From assembly GCA_903929895.1 (NCBI GenBank), contig CAIYWM010000408.1, forward strand, positions 1 to 7,295: a stretch of 7,295 nt of DNA. Reading direction: 5' to 3'. Positions 1 through 6,166 of the stretch are shown here, in pieces. The translations under genes and the position numbers were made by a program. Source of the stretch: an uncultured Alphaproteobacteria bacterium (GTDB lineage Bacteria; Pseudomonadota; Alphaproteobacteria; Reyranellales; Reyranellaceae). Position 1 is the stretch's first letter, and every line of letters starts with the position of its first letter. A model generated the notes under the pieces. The model saw only the letters and a program-made list of their open reading frames with translations. It was not told where the DNA came from and made no database searches.

Positions 1-1
1 C

Positions 2-469
2 AGCATCCCCTACGTGTCGATCACGGGCGAAGACGGCAAGCAGCGCCACTACGAGACCAACGCCATTCCGCTCCTGGTCCATCGTGCCTGCTTCGGCTGG
101 CGCATGTATCTCGGCGGCCCCAACCGGGTCGTGTCGCTGAAGGAGGTCCTCACGACCTCGCAGCCGGCCGAGCAGGTGATCGCCGGCCCCGAGACCGAAG
201 TCAGTGCCGACAAGACCAAGGCCACGACGCGCATGCTCGAGACGGTCCAGGACGGCGTGCTGCAGCGCTCCTGGTGCATCATCCCCGGCGATCCGCCCGG
301 CACCTACACCTACGATGTCAGTATCGACGGCGAGCCGCGCGGCGAATTCGTGTTCTGCGCCATCGAGGTGCCGGACCAGAATCCCAACACAGATCCGCGC
401 GAGCTGAGCTGCCCCAACAAGTTCAACGCCGTCGAACGCGCCCAGCCCCAGATCCGGAAGGCCTCGTGA
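2..469 (+). CDS. Unrecognised protein, 3' part of gene (start lies before the window)
   Basis: The reading frame is open from the first bases of the window to the TGA at 467-469, giving about 155 visible residues. A GTG at 14 could be a start, but no ribosome binding site precedes it and the frame continues upstream without a stop, so the gene is probably cut by the window edge. I do not recognise the family. The visible part is a mix of short beta-like stretches (for example GTYTYDVSIDG followed by GEFVFCAIEV) and ends in a polar tail. That pattern suggests a small beta-sandwich domain, perhaps exported, but this is inference. Four cysteines are visible (about residues 30, 92, 119 and 137 of the visible part). 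The stop overlaps the gpmI start by one base (TGATG), which suggests translational coupling and cotranscription with gpmI. No function is assigned. Confidence 0.72.
   Translation, partial: SIPYVSITGEDGKQRHYETNAIPLLVHRACFGWRMYLGGPNRVVSLKEVLTTSQPAEQVIAGPETEVSADKTKATTRMLETVQDGVLQRSWCIIPGDPPGTYTYDVSIDGEPRGEFVFCAIEVPDQNPNTDPRELSCPNKFNAVERAQPQIRKAS
456..461 (+). promoter_or_regulatory. Ribosome binding site that fixes the gpmI start
   Basis: GGAAGG lies 7 bases before the ATG at 469, inside the last codons of the upstream gene. It supports this ATG over the in-frame ATG at 274, which would add 65 residues that overlap the upstream gene in another frame and do not look like protein. Confidence 0.75.
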
Positions 470-2061
470 TGGCTGCCAATGCTCCGCGCCCCGTCATGCT
501 CTGCATCCTCGACGGCTGGGGTCATCGCACCGACCGCTCGAACAATGCGATCCTGGGCGCCCGCACGCCGAACTTCGACCGGCTGGTGGCGACCTGCCCG
601 CAGGGGCTGATCGACGCCTCCGAAAGCTTCGTCGGCCTGCCCAAGGGGCAGATGGGCAATTCGGAAGTAGGCCATATGAATCTCGGTGCCGGCCGCGTTG
701 CCGTGCCGGACCTGCCGCGCATCGACACTGCCATCGAGAACGGCTCGCTCGCGCAAAACCCGATCCTCGCCGAGACGGTCGCGAGGCTGAAGCAGAGCGG
801 TGCGGCGCTTCATCTGCTGGGCCTCGCCTCGCCGGGCGGCGTGCATGCGCACCAGGACCATCTGGTCTTCCTCGCCAACCTGATCGCGGGCCACGGCGTG
901 CCGGTCTGGATCCATGCGTTCCTCGACGGACGGGACATGCCGCCGCGCAGCGCGCTGGAATGCCTCGATCATGTCCAGGCGGGCCTCAAGCCGGGCCTGC
1001 CGATCCGCTTCGCCACCGTGACCGGCCGCTTCTATGCCATGGACCGCGACAAGCGCTGGGAGCGCGTGACCGTGGCCTACGACGCGATCGTCGACGCCAA
1101 AGGCGAGACCGCAACGACGCCACGGGACACCGTCGAGAAGGCCTATGCCGCCAAGCTCGACGACGAGTTCGTCCTGCCGACGGTGATCGACGGTTATGCC
1201 GGCATGAAGGACGGCGACGCGCTGCTGATGTTCAACTACCGCTCCGACCGCGCGCGCGAGATCCTGACGGCGCTGCTCGATCCGCGGTTCGACGGCTTCA
1301 ACCGCAACCGGGTCGTCGCCTTCGGCGCGGCGGTCGGCATGGTCGAGTATTCGGCCGCGCTCAACCCGTTCCTGAAGACGCTGTTCCCGCCCGCCATCAT
1401 CAAGATGGGTCTCGGCGAGACGGTATCGCGCGCCGGCCTGAAGCAGCTGCGCATCGCCGAGACCGAGAAGTACGCGCACGTCACCTTCTTCTTCAACGGC
1501 GGCGAGGAGCGCGTGTTCGAGGGCGAGGAGCGCATCCTCGTGCCGTCGCCCAAGGTGAAGACCTACGACATGAAGCCCGAGATGAGCGCGCCGGAAGTGA
1601 CCGACAAGCTCGTCGAGGCGATCAGCTCGGGCAAGTTCGACCTGATCGTGGTCAACTACGCCAACACCGACATGGTGGGCCATACCGGCGACCTCGCGGC
1701 GGCGACCCGGGCGGTCGAGGCCGTCGATGGCTGCCTCGGACGGCTGATGCCGGCCATCCAGGCGGCCGGCGGCGTCATGTTCGTCACCGCCGACCATGGC
1801 AATGCCGAGCAGATGTACGACGAGCAATCGCACCAGAAGCACACCCAGCACACGTTGAATCGCGTGCCCGCGCTGCTGTTCAACGGCCCCCCCTCGGTCC
1901 ATTCGCTGTCGGACGGGAAGCTGGCCGATGTGGCGCCGACCATGCTGGCCCTGATGGGCGTTCCGCAGCCCGTGGAAATGACCGGCAGATCGATGCTCTC
2001 GACCGCCTCCCGACCGTCCGTACTGGCGGCCCCGCGCCCAGCGGCCGCAGCCTCTGCCTGA
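469..2061 (+). CDS. gpmI: 2,3-bisphosphoglycerate-independent phosphoglycerate mutase
   Basis: Interconverts 3-phosphoglycerate and 2-phosphoglycerate in cytoplasmic glycolysis and gluconeogenesis, using two divalent metals (typically Mn2+) and a phosphoserine intermediate. The 530 residues compare with about 510 for the family. The N-terminal CILDGWG holds metal ligand D15, and GNSEVGH holds the catalytic Ser65. The inserted transferase domain shows GGVHAHQDH (124-131), DGRD (153-156), GRFYAMDRD (186-194) and YRSDRAR (257-263). Back in the phosphatase domain are the expected second-half ligands: D401 and H405 in NTDMVGH, D442 and H443 in ADHGN, and H461 in HTLNR. All key residues seem present, so the enzyme should be active. 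The C-terminal 20 residues are an Ala/Pro-rich tail beyond the conserved core. Ligand roles are transferred from the Bacillus enzyme. It follows an unknown gene with a one-base overlap and is followed by a terminator-like hairpin. Confidence 0.97.
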   Translation: MAANAPRPVMLCILDGWGHRTDRSNNAILGARTPNFDRLVATCPQGLIDASESFVGLPKGQMGNSEVGHMNLGAGRVAVPDLPRIDTAIENGSLAQNPILAETVARLKQSGAALHLLGLASPGGVHAHQDHLVFLANLIAGHGVPVWIHAFLDGRDMPPRSALECLDHVQAGLKPGLPIRFATVTGRFYAMDRDKRWERVTVAYDAIVDAKGETATTPRDTVEKAYAAKLDDEFVLPTVIDGYAGMKDGDALLMFNYRSDRAREILTALLDPRFDGFNRNRVVAFGAAVGMVEYSAALNPFLKTLFPPAIIKMGLGETVSRAGLKQLRIAETEKYAHVTFFFNGGEERVFEGEERILVPSPKVKTYDMKPEMSAPEVTDKLVEAISSGKFDLIVVNYANTDMVGHTGDLAAATRAVEAVDGCLGRLMPAIQAAGGVMFVTADHGNAEQMYDEQSHQKHTQHTLNRVPALLFNGPPSVHSLSDGKLADVAPTMLALMGVPQPVEMTGRSMLSTASRPSVLAAPRPAAAASA

Positions 2062-2071
2062 TTTGTGAAGC

Positions 2072-2090
2072 GGCGCCGGGCCCCGGCGCC
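2072..2090 (+). terminator. GC-rich hairpin, probable terminator after gpmI
   Basis: Eleven bases after the gpmI stop, GGCGCCGG (2072-2079) pairs perfectly with CCGGCGCC (2083-2090) around a 3-base loop. Only two T residues follow, so it is not a textbook intrinsic terminator. Its position, directly after a stop codon and just before promoter-like boxes, favours termination or 3'-end protection of the gpmI transcript. Confidence 0.55.
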
Positions 2091-2120
2091 TTGATCCTGC
2101 CAAAGACGCCCCTGTATCTT
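2091..2120 (+). promoter_or_regulatory. Possible sigma-70-type promoter for the ctpA operon
   Basis: TTGATC (2091-2096) and TATCTT (2115-2120) are separated by 18 bases, each matching four of six consensus positions. The boxes lie directly after the gpmI hairpin and would give a leader of about 60 bases before ctpA. Matches this weak occur by chance, so this is a candidate only. Confidence 0.35.
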
Positions 2121-2143
2121 CCAACCCACGCTGAAACTCCGGA

Positions 2144-2169
2144 TCGCCGGGCCTCAAAGCCCCTGGCGA
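2144..2169 (+). other. Hairpin in the ctpA leader
   Basis: TCGCC (2144-2148) plus GGGC (2149-2152) pair with GCCC (2159-2162) plus GGCGA (2165-2169). A CT bulge sits on the 3' side and CTCAAA forms the loop. The stem ends 9 bases before the ctpA ribosome binding site GAAGG (2179-2183). It could influence ctpA translation or mRNA stability; no known riboswitch class is recognised. Confidence 0.4.
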
Positions 2170-2190
2170 CTCCCTCCTGAAGGCACCCAA

Positions 2191-3591
2191 ATGACCTTTC
2201 TGCGCTTCGCCTCTCTCGCCACGGCCGTGGCTTTCCTGGCTGCTCCCGCCCTCGCGCAGACCAAGGCCGCCGACCCGAAGGCCCCGGGCGGCGACAAGAG
2301 TGAACTCTACCAGCAGCTCAACCTGTTCGGTGACGTGCTGGAGCGCATCCGCCGCGACTATGTCGAGCCGGTCGAGGAGAAGCAGCTCATCGAGAATGCC
2401 ATCAACGGCATGCTGAGCGCGCTCGATCCGCATTCCAGTTACATGAACCCCAAGTCGTACAAGGACATGCAGGTCCAGACGAAGGGTGAGTTCGGCGGCC
2501 TCGGCATCGAGGTCACGATGGACAACGGCGTCATCAAGGTCGTGTCGCCGATCGACGACACGCCGGCGGCCCGGGCCGGCATCCAGCCGGGCGACCTGAT
2601 CTTCGCGCTGGACGGCGAGCCGGTGCAGGGCCTCACCCTGCAGGAAGCCGTCGAGCGGATGCGCGGCAAGGTCGGCACGCCGATCAAGGTCTCGATCCGC
2701 CGCGGCACCAAGGATCCGTTCGACGTCTCGCTGACCCGCGAGACGATCAAGGTGAAGCCGGTCAAGTTCCGTCTCGAGGGCGGCGACATCGGCTACATCC
2801 GCGTCACCTCCTTCACCGAGCAGACGACACCGGGCGTGCTCGACGCCGTCGAGAAGCTGAAGAAGGAAGCCGGCAACAAGCTCAAGGGCTACATCATCGA
2901 CCTGCGCAACAATCCGGGCGGTCTGCTCGACCAGGCCATCGCGATGTCGGACGCCTTCCTCGACAAGGGCGAGATCGTCTCGGTCAAGGCGCGCAAGAAC
3001 GACGACGTCCAGCGCTGGAACGCCAAGCCGGGCGACGTCGCCAATGGCCTGCCGATCGTCGTGCTGATGAATGGCGGCTCGGCCTCGGCCTCGGAAATCG
3101 TGGCCGGCGCGCTGCAGGACCACCGCCGCGCGATCGTTCTCGGTACCAGGTCGTTCGGCAAGGGCTCGGTCCAGACCATCATGCAGGTGACCGGCGGCGG
3201 CGCGATCCGCCTGACCACGGCGCTCTACTTCACGCCGTCGGGCCGCTCGATCCAGAAGGAAGGCATCAAGCCGGACATCGAGGTCGAGCCCGCGAAGATC
3301 GAGAACATCCAGCAGCGTTCGAGCTTCCGCGAGGAGAACCTGCGCCGCTCGATCACCAACCCCAACGACAAGCCGGCGGTCCCGCCGTCGGCAAAGCCGG
3401 GCGACGCCAAGCCGGAAGCCGCCAAGCCGGGCGATAAGACCGACGACAAGGCGGCCGGCCAGACCGCTCCGCAGGCGACGCCGTCCGGTGACCCGGACGA
3501 GCCGCCGAAGGAGCAGGCTGCCGACTACCAGCTGCTGCGCGCGGCCGACCTGATCCGCGGCATCTCGCTCTACAGCAGCAAGGCCAACTGA
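2191..3591 (+). CDS. ctpA: Carboxy-terminal processing protease, S41 family
   Basis: Periplasmic serine protease that trims or degrades envelope proteins from their C-termini. The protein has 466 residues. Residues 1-22 form a signal peptide ending in ALA before Gln23, so it is exported. Helices about 38-90 lead into a PDZ domain (about 96-185, with GEFGGLGIEV and the AGIQPGDLI core). The S41 catalytic domain follows (about 195-370). Ser299 in GGSASASE and Lys324 in FGKGSVQ form the Ser/Lys dyad with the family's 25-residue spacing, and Gln328 is also present. After the catalytic domain comes a charged Pro/Lys/Asp linker (about 391-445) with a 10-residue repeat starting AKPGD, then a short conserved-looking helix (ADYQLLRAADLIRG). 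GAAGG at 2179-2183, 7 bases before the ATG, supports the start. It is the first gene of a tight run with the deacetylase-family gene and rppH. Substrates cannot be read from the sequence. Confidence 0.96.
   Translation: MTFLRFASLATAVAFLAAPALAQTKAADPKAPGGDKSELYQQLNLFGDVLERIRRDYVEPVEEKQLIENAINGMLSALDPHSSYMNPKSYKDMQVQTKGEFGGLGIEVTMDNGVIKVVSPIDDTPAARAGIQPGDLIFALDGEPVQGLTLQEAVERMRGKVGTPIKVSIRRGTKDPFDVSLTRETIKVKPVKFRLEGGDIGYIRVTSFTEQTTPGVLDAVEKLKKEAGNKLKGYIIDLRNNPGGLLDQAIAMSDAFLDKGEIVSVKARKNDDVQRWNAKPGDVANGLPIVVLMNGGSASASEIVAGALQDHRRAIVLGTRSFGKGSVQTIMQVTGGGAIRLTTALYFTPSGRSIQKEGIKPDIEVEPAKIENIQQRSSFREENLRRSITNPNDKPAVPPSAKPGDAKPEAAKPGDKTDDKAAGQTAPQATPSGDPDEPPKEQAADYQLLRAADLIRGISLYSSKAN
3391..3450 (+). 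repeat. Short tandem repeat encoding the AKPGD linker of CtpA
   Basis: Two 30-base units (3391-3420 and 3421-3450) encode AKPGDAKPEA and AKPGDKTDDK; the DNA word AAGCCGGGCGA recurs at 3394 and 3424. This is a degenerate two-copy in-frame repeat in a disordered linker, where length changes are usually tolerated. Confidence 0.55.
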
Positions 3592-3599
3592 TCGGCCTT
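3580..3599 (+). terminator. Hairpin spanning the ctpA stop codon, weak terminator or attenuator
   Basis: AAGGCC (3580-3585) pairs with GGCCTT (3594-3599) around an 8-base loop that contains the TGA of ctpA. The right arm runs into TTT and then C. With six base pairs and a short T run, it may reduce read-through from ctpA into the next gene or mark a processing point, but it is too weak for a firm terminator call. Confidence 0.3.
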
Positions 3600-3612
3600 T
3601 CGGGATGACGGC

Positions 3613-4770
3613 GTGACCATGTCCGCCGCCAGGACCAGCCGGCGCGTCGCGATCGTCGCAAAGAAGCGGCCAGACCCTCGGGGTCTGGTCGCTGCCTACC
3701 TTCTGGTCTTCGGCCTGATCGCGGCCTTTGCCGGCATTGCCTTCGGCGATTTCGACGGCAAGACGCCGCAGATCGTCGACAGCGCCGTGGCGGCCTCGGC
3801 GCTGTTGCCCGCTGCCAAAGATGCCACCGCCACGACACCCGCACCGGCGGAAATCCAGTCCCTGCCGCTGCCGCGGCGCCCGCCAAAACCGTCTGGCTTC
3901 CGCAGCCTGCCCGCCGACGATCTCGCCGCGCTGGTCGAGACGACCGCCGACGGGCTTCGCCTGCCGCGCGTTGCGCCCTCGGGCTGGATGCCGTGGATCG
4001 CCCATTCGAGGCGCTTCGATCCGGCTGGCCCGCCGGCGCGTCTCGGCCTGCTCGTGATCAATGTCGGCCTCAACGAGGCCGCGATGCGTCGTGCCATAGA
4101 GGACCTCCCGCCCGAGGTCAGCCTGGCCTTCCTGCCCGGCACGCCCGACCTGCCGCGCCGGCTGGCACAGGCCCGTGCGTTCGGCCATGAGAGCTACCTG
4201 ATGCTGCCGATGGACGATCTCGCCGTCGCCGAGCGCGGTGTCAGGCCGATCGAAGCCACCGCCGACGGGCCGGAGAATCTTCGCCGGCTGCGCGCTACCC
4301 TGGCGCGCGGCGAAGGCTATGTCGGCCTCGTGATCTCCCCGCCCGGTCGCGCGGCGCAATCGGAGACGGTGATGCGGCCGCTGGTCATGGAAATCGCCGA
4401 GCGGGGCCTCCCGCTGATCGAGGTCAATCCGGCCCCGGGGGCGACGCCGATCCAGCGCCTGGCCGAGGAGCTGGGCGTGGGCTATGCCCGCAGCACCGAT
4501 GTGCTGGACTACAAGCTCGCGGGCGACGGCGTTGCCGGCAACCTCGACCGGCTCGGTGCGTGGGTGAGCGAGACCGCTCCCGGCCGCGCACCGCGCCACG
4601 CGTTCGGCGTGATGCAGCCGGACGACGAGGCGATCACCGCCATCGCCGCCTGGTACAAGGGCCAGGAGGGCCAGACGGCCCTATCTTTCGTGCCGATCAT
4701 CGGGCATTTCGAGTGCCGCAACGCCTGCATGACCCGCTTGCGGGCCCAACCCGCGCAGCTCCGCCCCTGA
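3613..4770 (+). CDS. Divergent polysaccharide deacetylase family protein, metal site apparently degenerate
   Basis: Member of the divergent polysaccharide deacetylase family (YibQ-like, Polysacc_deac_2), a carbohydrate-esterase-type fold. Residues 24-45 form one membrane segment after a basic N-terminus, so the protein should be inner-membrane anchored with its domain in the periplasm. A Pro/Ala-rich linker (about 50-95) precedes the domain (about 142-365). Family landmarks are visible: LAFLPGTPDLP (171-181), GHESYLMLPM (191-200), and ENLRRLRATL (221-230). As I recall the family, an IDD motif, an NHMGS-type motif and an IGHP-type motif carry the metal site. Here those places read VINVG (148-152), ISPPGR (241-246) and FGVMQP (331-336), without the acids and histidines, so activity is doubtful. 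The end carries a C368-x3-C372 pair. GTG at 3613 or ATG at 3619 could start it; neither has a strong ribosome binding site. It lies 21 bases after ctpA and 5 before rppH, a usual setting for this family. Confidence 0.85.
   Translation: MTMSAARTSRRVAIVAKKRPDPRGLVAAYLLVFGLIAAFAGIAFGDFDGKTPQIVDSAVAASALLPAAKDATATTPAPAEIQSLPLPRRPPKPSGFRSLPADDLAALVETTADGLRLPRVAPSGWMPWIAHSRRFDPAGPPARLGLLVINVGLNEAAMRRAIEDLPPEVSLAFLPGTPDLPRRLAQARAFGHESYLMLPMDDLAVAERGVRPIEATADGPENLRRLRATLARGEGYVGLVISPPGRAAQSETVMRPLVMEIAERGLPLIEVNPAPGATPIQRLAEELGVGYARSTDVLDYKLAGDGVAGNLDRLGAWVSETAPGRAPRHAFGVMQPDDEAITAIAAWYKGQEGQTALSFVPIIGHFECRNACMTRLRAQPAQLRP
3666..3692 (+). other. Strong hairpin inside the start of the deacetylase-family gene
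   Basis: GCGGCCAGACCC (3666-3677) pairs with GGGTCTGGTCGC (3681-3692) over 12 positions with a single G-T wobble (3669/3689) and a TCG loop. It begins about 50 bases into the coding region and codes for residues around RPDPRGLVA, just before the membrane segment. No T run follows, so it is not an intrinsic terminator. It may be an RNA stability, processing or translation-pausing element. Confidence 0.55.
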
Positions 4771-4775
4771 GGTCC

Positions 4776-5243
4776 ATGACCACCGCCATCGCACCCGAAT
4801 ATCGACGGAACGTCGGCCTGATGCTGATCGATCCCGATCGCCGCGTCTTCGTCGGCTGCCGCGCCAACCAGCCCGATGCCTGGCAGATGCCCCAGGGCGG
4901 CATCGACAAGGGCGAGACGTCGGTGGAAGCCGCCTGCCGCGAACTGCACGAGGAGGTCGGCACGACCAAGGCGCTGCTGCTGCGGGAGAGTACCGCGTGG
5001 ATCTCCTACGAGGTGCCGGAGGAGCGGCGGCCTGCCCACTGGAAGGGTCGCTGGCGTGGCCAGGCGCAGAAATGGTTCGCGCTGGCCTTCACAGGGACGG
5101 ATGCCGACATCGACATCGACGCGCACGACCAGGAATTCGCCGCCTGGCGCTGGATCGCGCCCAGCGAACTGTCGACGCTGATCGTGCCCTTCAAGCGCGC
5201 CGTCTACGACGCTGTGTTCGAGGAATTCGCCGACCTGATTTGA
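4776..5243 (+). CDS. rppH: RNA pyrophosphohydrolase (Nudix hydrolase)
   Basis: Removes pyrophosphate from the 5' triphosphate end of primary transcripts, leaving a monophosphate that lets RNase E-type decay begin; related alphaproteobacterial proteins (IalA) also hydrolyse dinucleoside polyphosphates. It is cytoplasmic. The 155 residues match the usual length of about 155-175. The N-terminus YRRNVGLMLID and the WQMPQGGID segment are typical of RppH. The Nudix box is complete: G41, E47, then R55-E56-L57, E59, E60 and G62, which supply the Mg2+-binding glutamates. GQAQKWF (95-101) and the C-terminal FKRAVYDAVFEEF are also family hallmarks. The start is set by TGAGG at 4768-4772, overlapping the stop of the previous gene, with only 3 bases to the ATG; this suggests translational coupling. 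It is the last gene of the ctpA run. In Bartonella, ctpA likewise precedes ialA. Confidence 0.95.
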   Translation: MTTAIAPEYRRNVGLMLIDPDRRVFVGCRANQPDAWQMPQGGIDKGETSVEAACRELHEEVGTTKALLLRESTAWISYEVPEERRPAHWKGRWRGQAQKWFALAFTGTDADIDIDAHDQEFAAWRWIAPSELSTLIVPFKRAVYDAVFEEFADLI

Positions 5244-5264
5244 GGTCAAGAAAGCGAGGGACCT
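5243..5264. terminator. Weak inverted repeat between convergent genes
   Basis: AGGTC (5243-5247) and GACCT (5260-5264) form a 5-bp stem with a 12-base loop in the 28-base gap between the rppH stop and the stop of the opposing diiron gene. It could act in either direction, but the stem is short and no full T run follows on either strand. Confidence 0.22.
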
Positions 5265-5271
5265 TTGCGCT

Positions 5272-6090
5272 CTAAGCCCCCTGCGCGGCCAGCTTGGCGG
5301 CGTTGCGACGCAGGAACCACAGGCCTGCGCGGGTCATCAGGTTGTTGAGCCGGCCCTGCGGCTCCAGCCCGACCGCCTTCAGCACCATCGCGATCGCGCG
5401 CTGCACGTGGGTCTGGCGGTAGAGCGGATAGGCGCGCCTGGCGTAGGCCTGCATGTTGCGCTTGCGGTCGTAGACCGCTCCGGTCGGCTCGTTGGCGGCG
5501 AAATAGGCATAGGCCAGTTCGTCGTCCTCGCTCTCGGCGAGGCGCCCCCAGCCGATGCGCAGCCGGGACCAGCGGTTCAGCCGGTCGCGCTCGAGGCAGC
5601 GATTGAGGTGCTCGTAGAAGAGCTTGTAGTGGCGAAACTCGTCGGCTGCGATCTTCTGGCAGACCTGCTTCAGCACCGGCTCCTCGGTCGCATCCTTGAG
5701 GGCGCTGTAATAGGAGCTGGTGCCGGTCTCGACGATGCAGCGGGCGATCATCTCGCCGGCTCTGCTGCCGCGCACCGATTCGCTGACATGGAGCGGCAGC
5801 TTGTAGCCGGTCCGGAACCGTTCGAAGGCCGCGTCGAAATCCCATGACGGGTCGGCGAGCTGGGCCCAGCGGCCCAGCGCCATGCCGTGCTGGACCTCCT
5901 CGACCACCCAGTTTTCCACGGCGGCCATGAAGGCGGGGTCGTCGGCGAAGACCCGGCCGAGATAGATTCCGTAATCGCCACCGTTCCGCTCCACCTGGGC
6001 CGCGGCCTTGATGTTGCGGACGATCTCCGGATCCACCTTCGACGCGTCGAAGCGATCCCAGGCGATCGTCTCGAGTGTCCAGTTACCCAT
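5272..6090 (-). CDS. Ferritin-like diiron-carboxylate protein
   Basis: A 272-residue, mostly helical protein with the ligand pattern of the ferritin-like / acyl-ACP-desaturase-like superfamily. Candidate iron ligands come from four helices: Glu34 (VERNGGDY), Glu65 and His68 in EEVQH, Glu121 in CIVETGTSSYY, and Glu151 and His154 in DEFRH. Two ExxH motifs plus two single glutamates is the expected diiron set, so a metal site is probably intact. The reaction is unknown: oxidation of a lipid or acyl substrate, RNA modification, or iron or oxidant handling are all possible within this fold. There is no signal peptide, so it should be cytoplasmic. The basic C-terminal part (about 205-272) may be a separate tail that contacts membrane or a partner. 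The ATG at 6088-6090 is preceded by GAGGG about 9 bases upstream. It lies 113 bases downstream of atpC on the same strand, so it may be cotranscribed with it or use its own promoter. Confidence 0.85.
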   Translation of the reverse strand: MGNWTLETIAWDRFDASKVDPEIVRNIKAAAQVERNGGDYGIYLGRVFADDPAFMAAVENWVVEEVQHGMALGRWAQLADPSWDFDAAFERFRTGYKLPLHVSESVRGSRAGEMIARCIVETGTSSYYSALKDATEEPVLKQVCQKIAADEFRHYKLFYEHLNRCLERDRLNRWSRLRIGWGRLAESEDDELAYAYFAANEPTGAVYDRKRNMQAYARRAYPLYRQTHVQRAIAMVLKAVGLEPQGRLNNLMTRAGLWFLRRNAAKLAAQGA

Positions 6091-6096
6091 GAACGA

Positions 6097-6109
6097 GCAC
6101 CCTCGGTGC
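6097..6109 (-). promoter_or_regulatory. Hairpin covering the ribosome binding site of the diiron gene
   Basis: On the minus strand GCACC, loop GAG, GGTGC forms a perfect 5-bp stem ending 6 bases before the ATG. The likely Shine-Dalgarno bases GAGGG occupy the loop and the 3' arm, so folding would hide part of the site. Chance is possible for such a short stem. Confidence 0.3.
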
Positions 6110-6123
6110 GTTGTCTCACCAGC

Positions 6124-6154
6124 GTAATAGAGCCGCCTCCGGCCCGCCTTTCAA
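6124..6154 (-). promoter_or_regulatory. Possible weak promoter for the diiron gene
   Basis: Read on the minus strand, TTGAAA (6149-6154) and TATTAC (6124-6129) are 19 bases apart, four or five of six matches each. The spacing is longer than optimal. If real, the diiron gene can be transcribed independently of the atp operon. Confidence 0.22.
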
Positions 6155-6166
6155 TGGCAGACCGGA

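Noticed and set aside
274..468. A 65-residue N-terminal extension of GpmI from an upstream in-frame ATG
   Set aside because: The extension overlaps the upstream gene and is Arg/His-rich with no protein character; the ATG at 469 has a good ribosome binding site and gives the family's N-terminus.
1887..1893. Run of seven C residues in gpmI as a possible phase-variation or frameshift site
   Set aside because: The frame is intact through it and the protein remains conserved to its end; runs of this length are common in GC-rich genomes.
960..2180. A 406-codon plus-strand frame inside gpmI
   Set aside because: It overlaps gpmI in another frame, is almost entirely Arg/Ala/Gly/Pro, and has no family features; gpmI itself shows every catalytic motif.
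310..4599. A minus-strand open frame of about 1,429 codons opposite gpmI, ctpA and the deacetylase-family gene
   Set aside because: It lies antisense to three well-identified genes, is Arg/Gly/Ala/His-rich low-complexity sequence without recognisable domains, and is what strong G/C third-position bias produces on the opposite strand.
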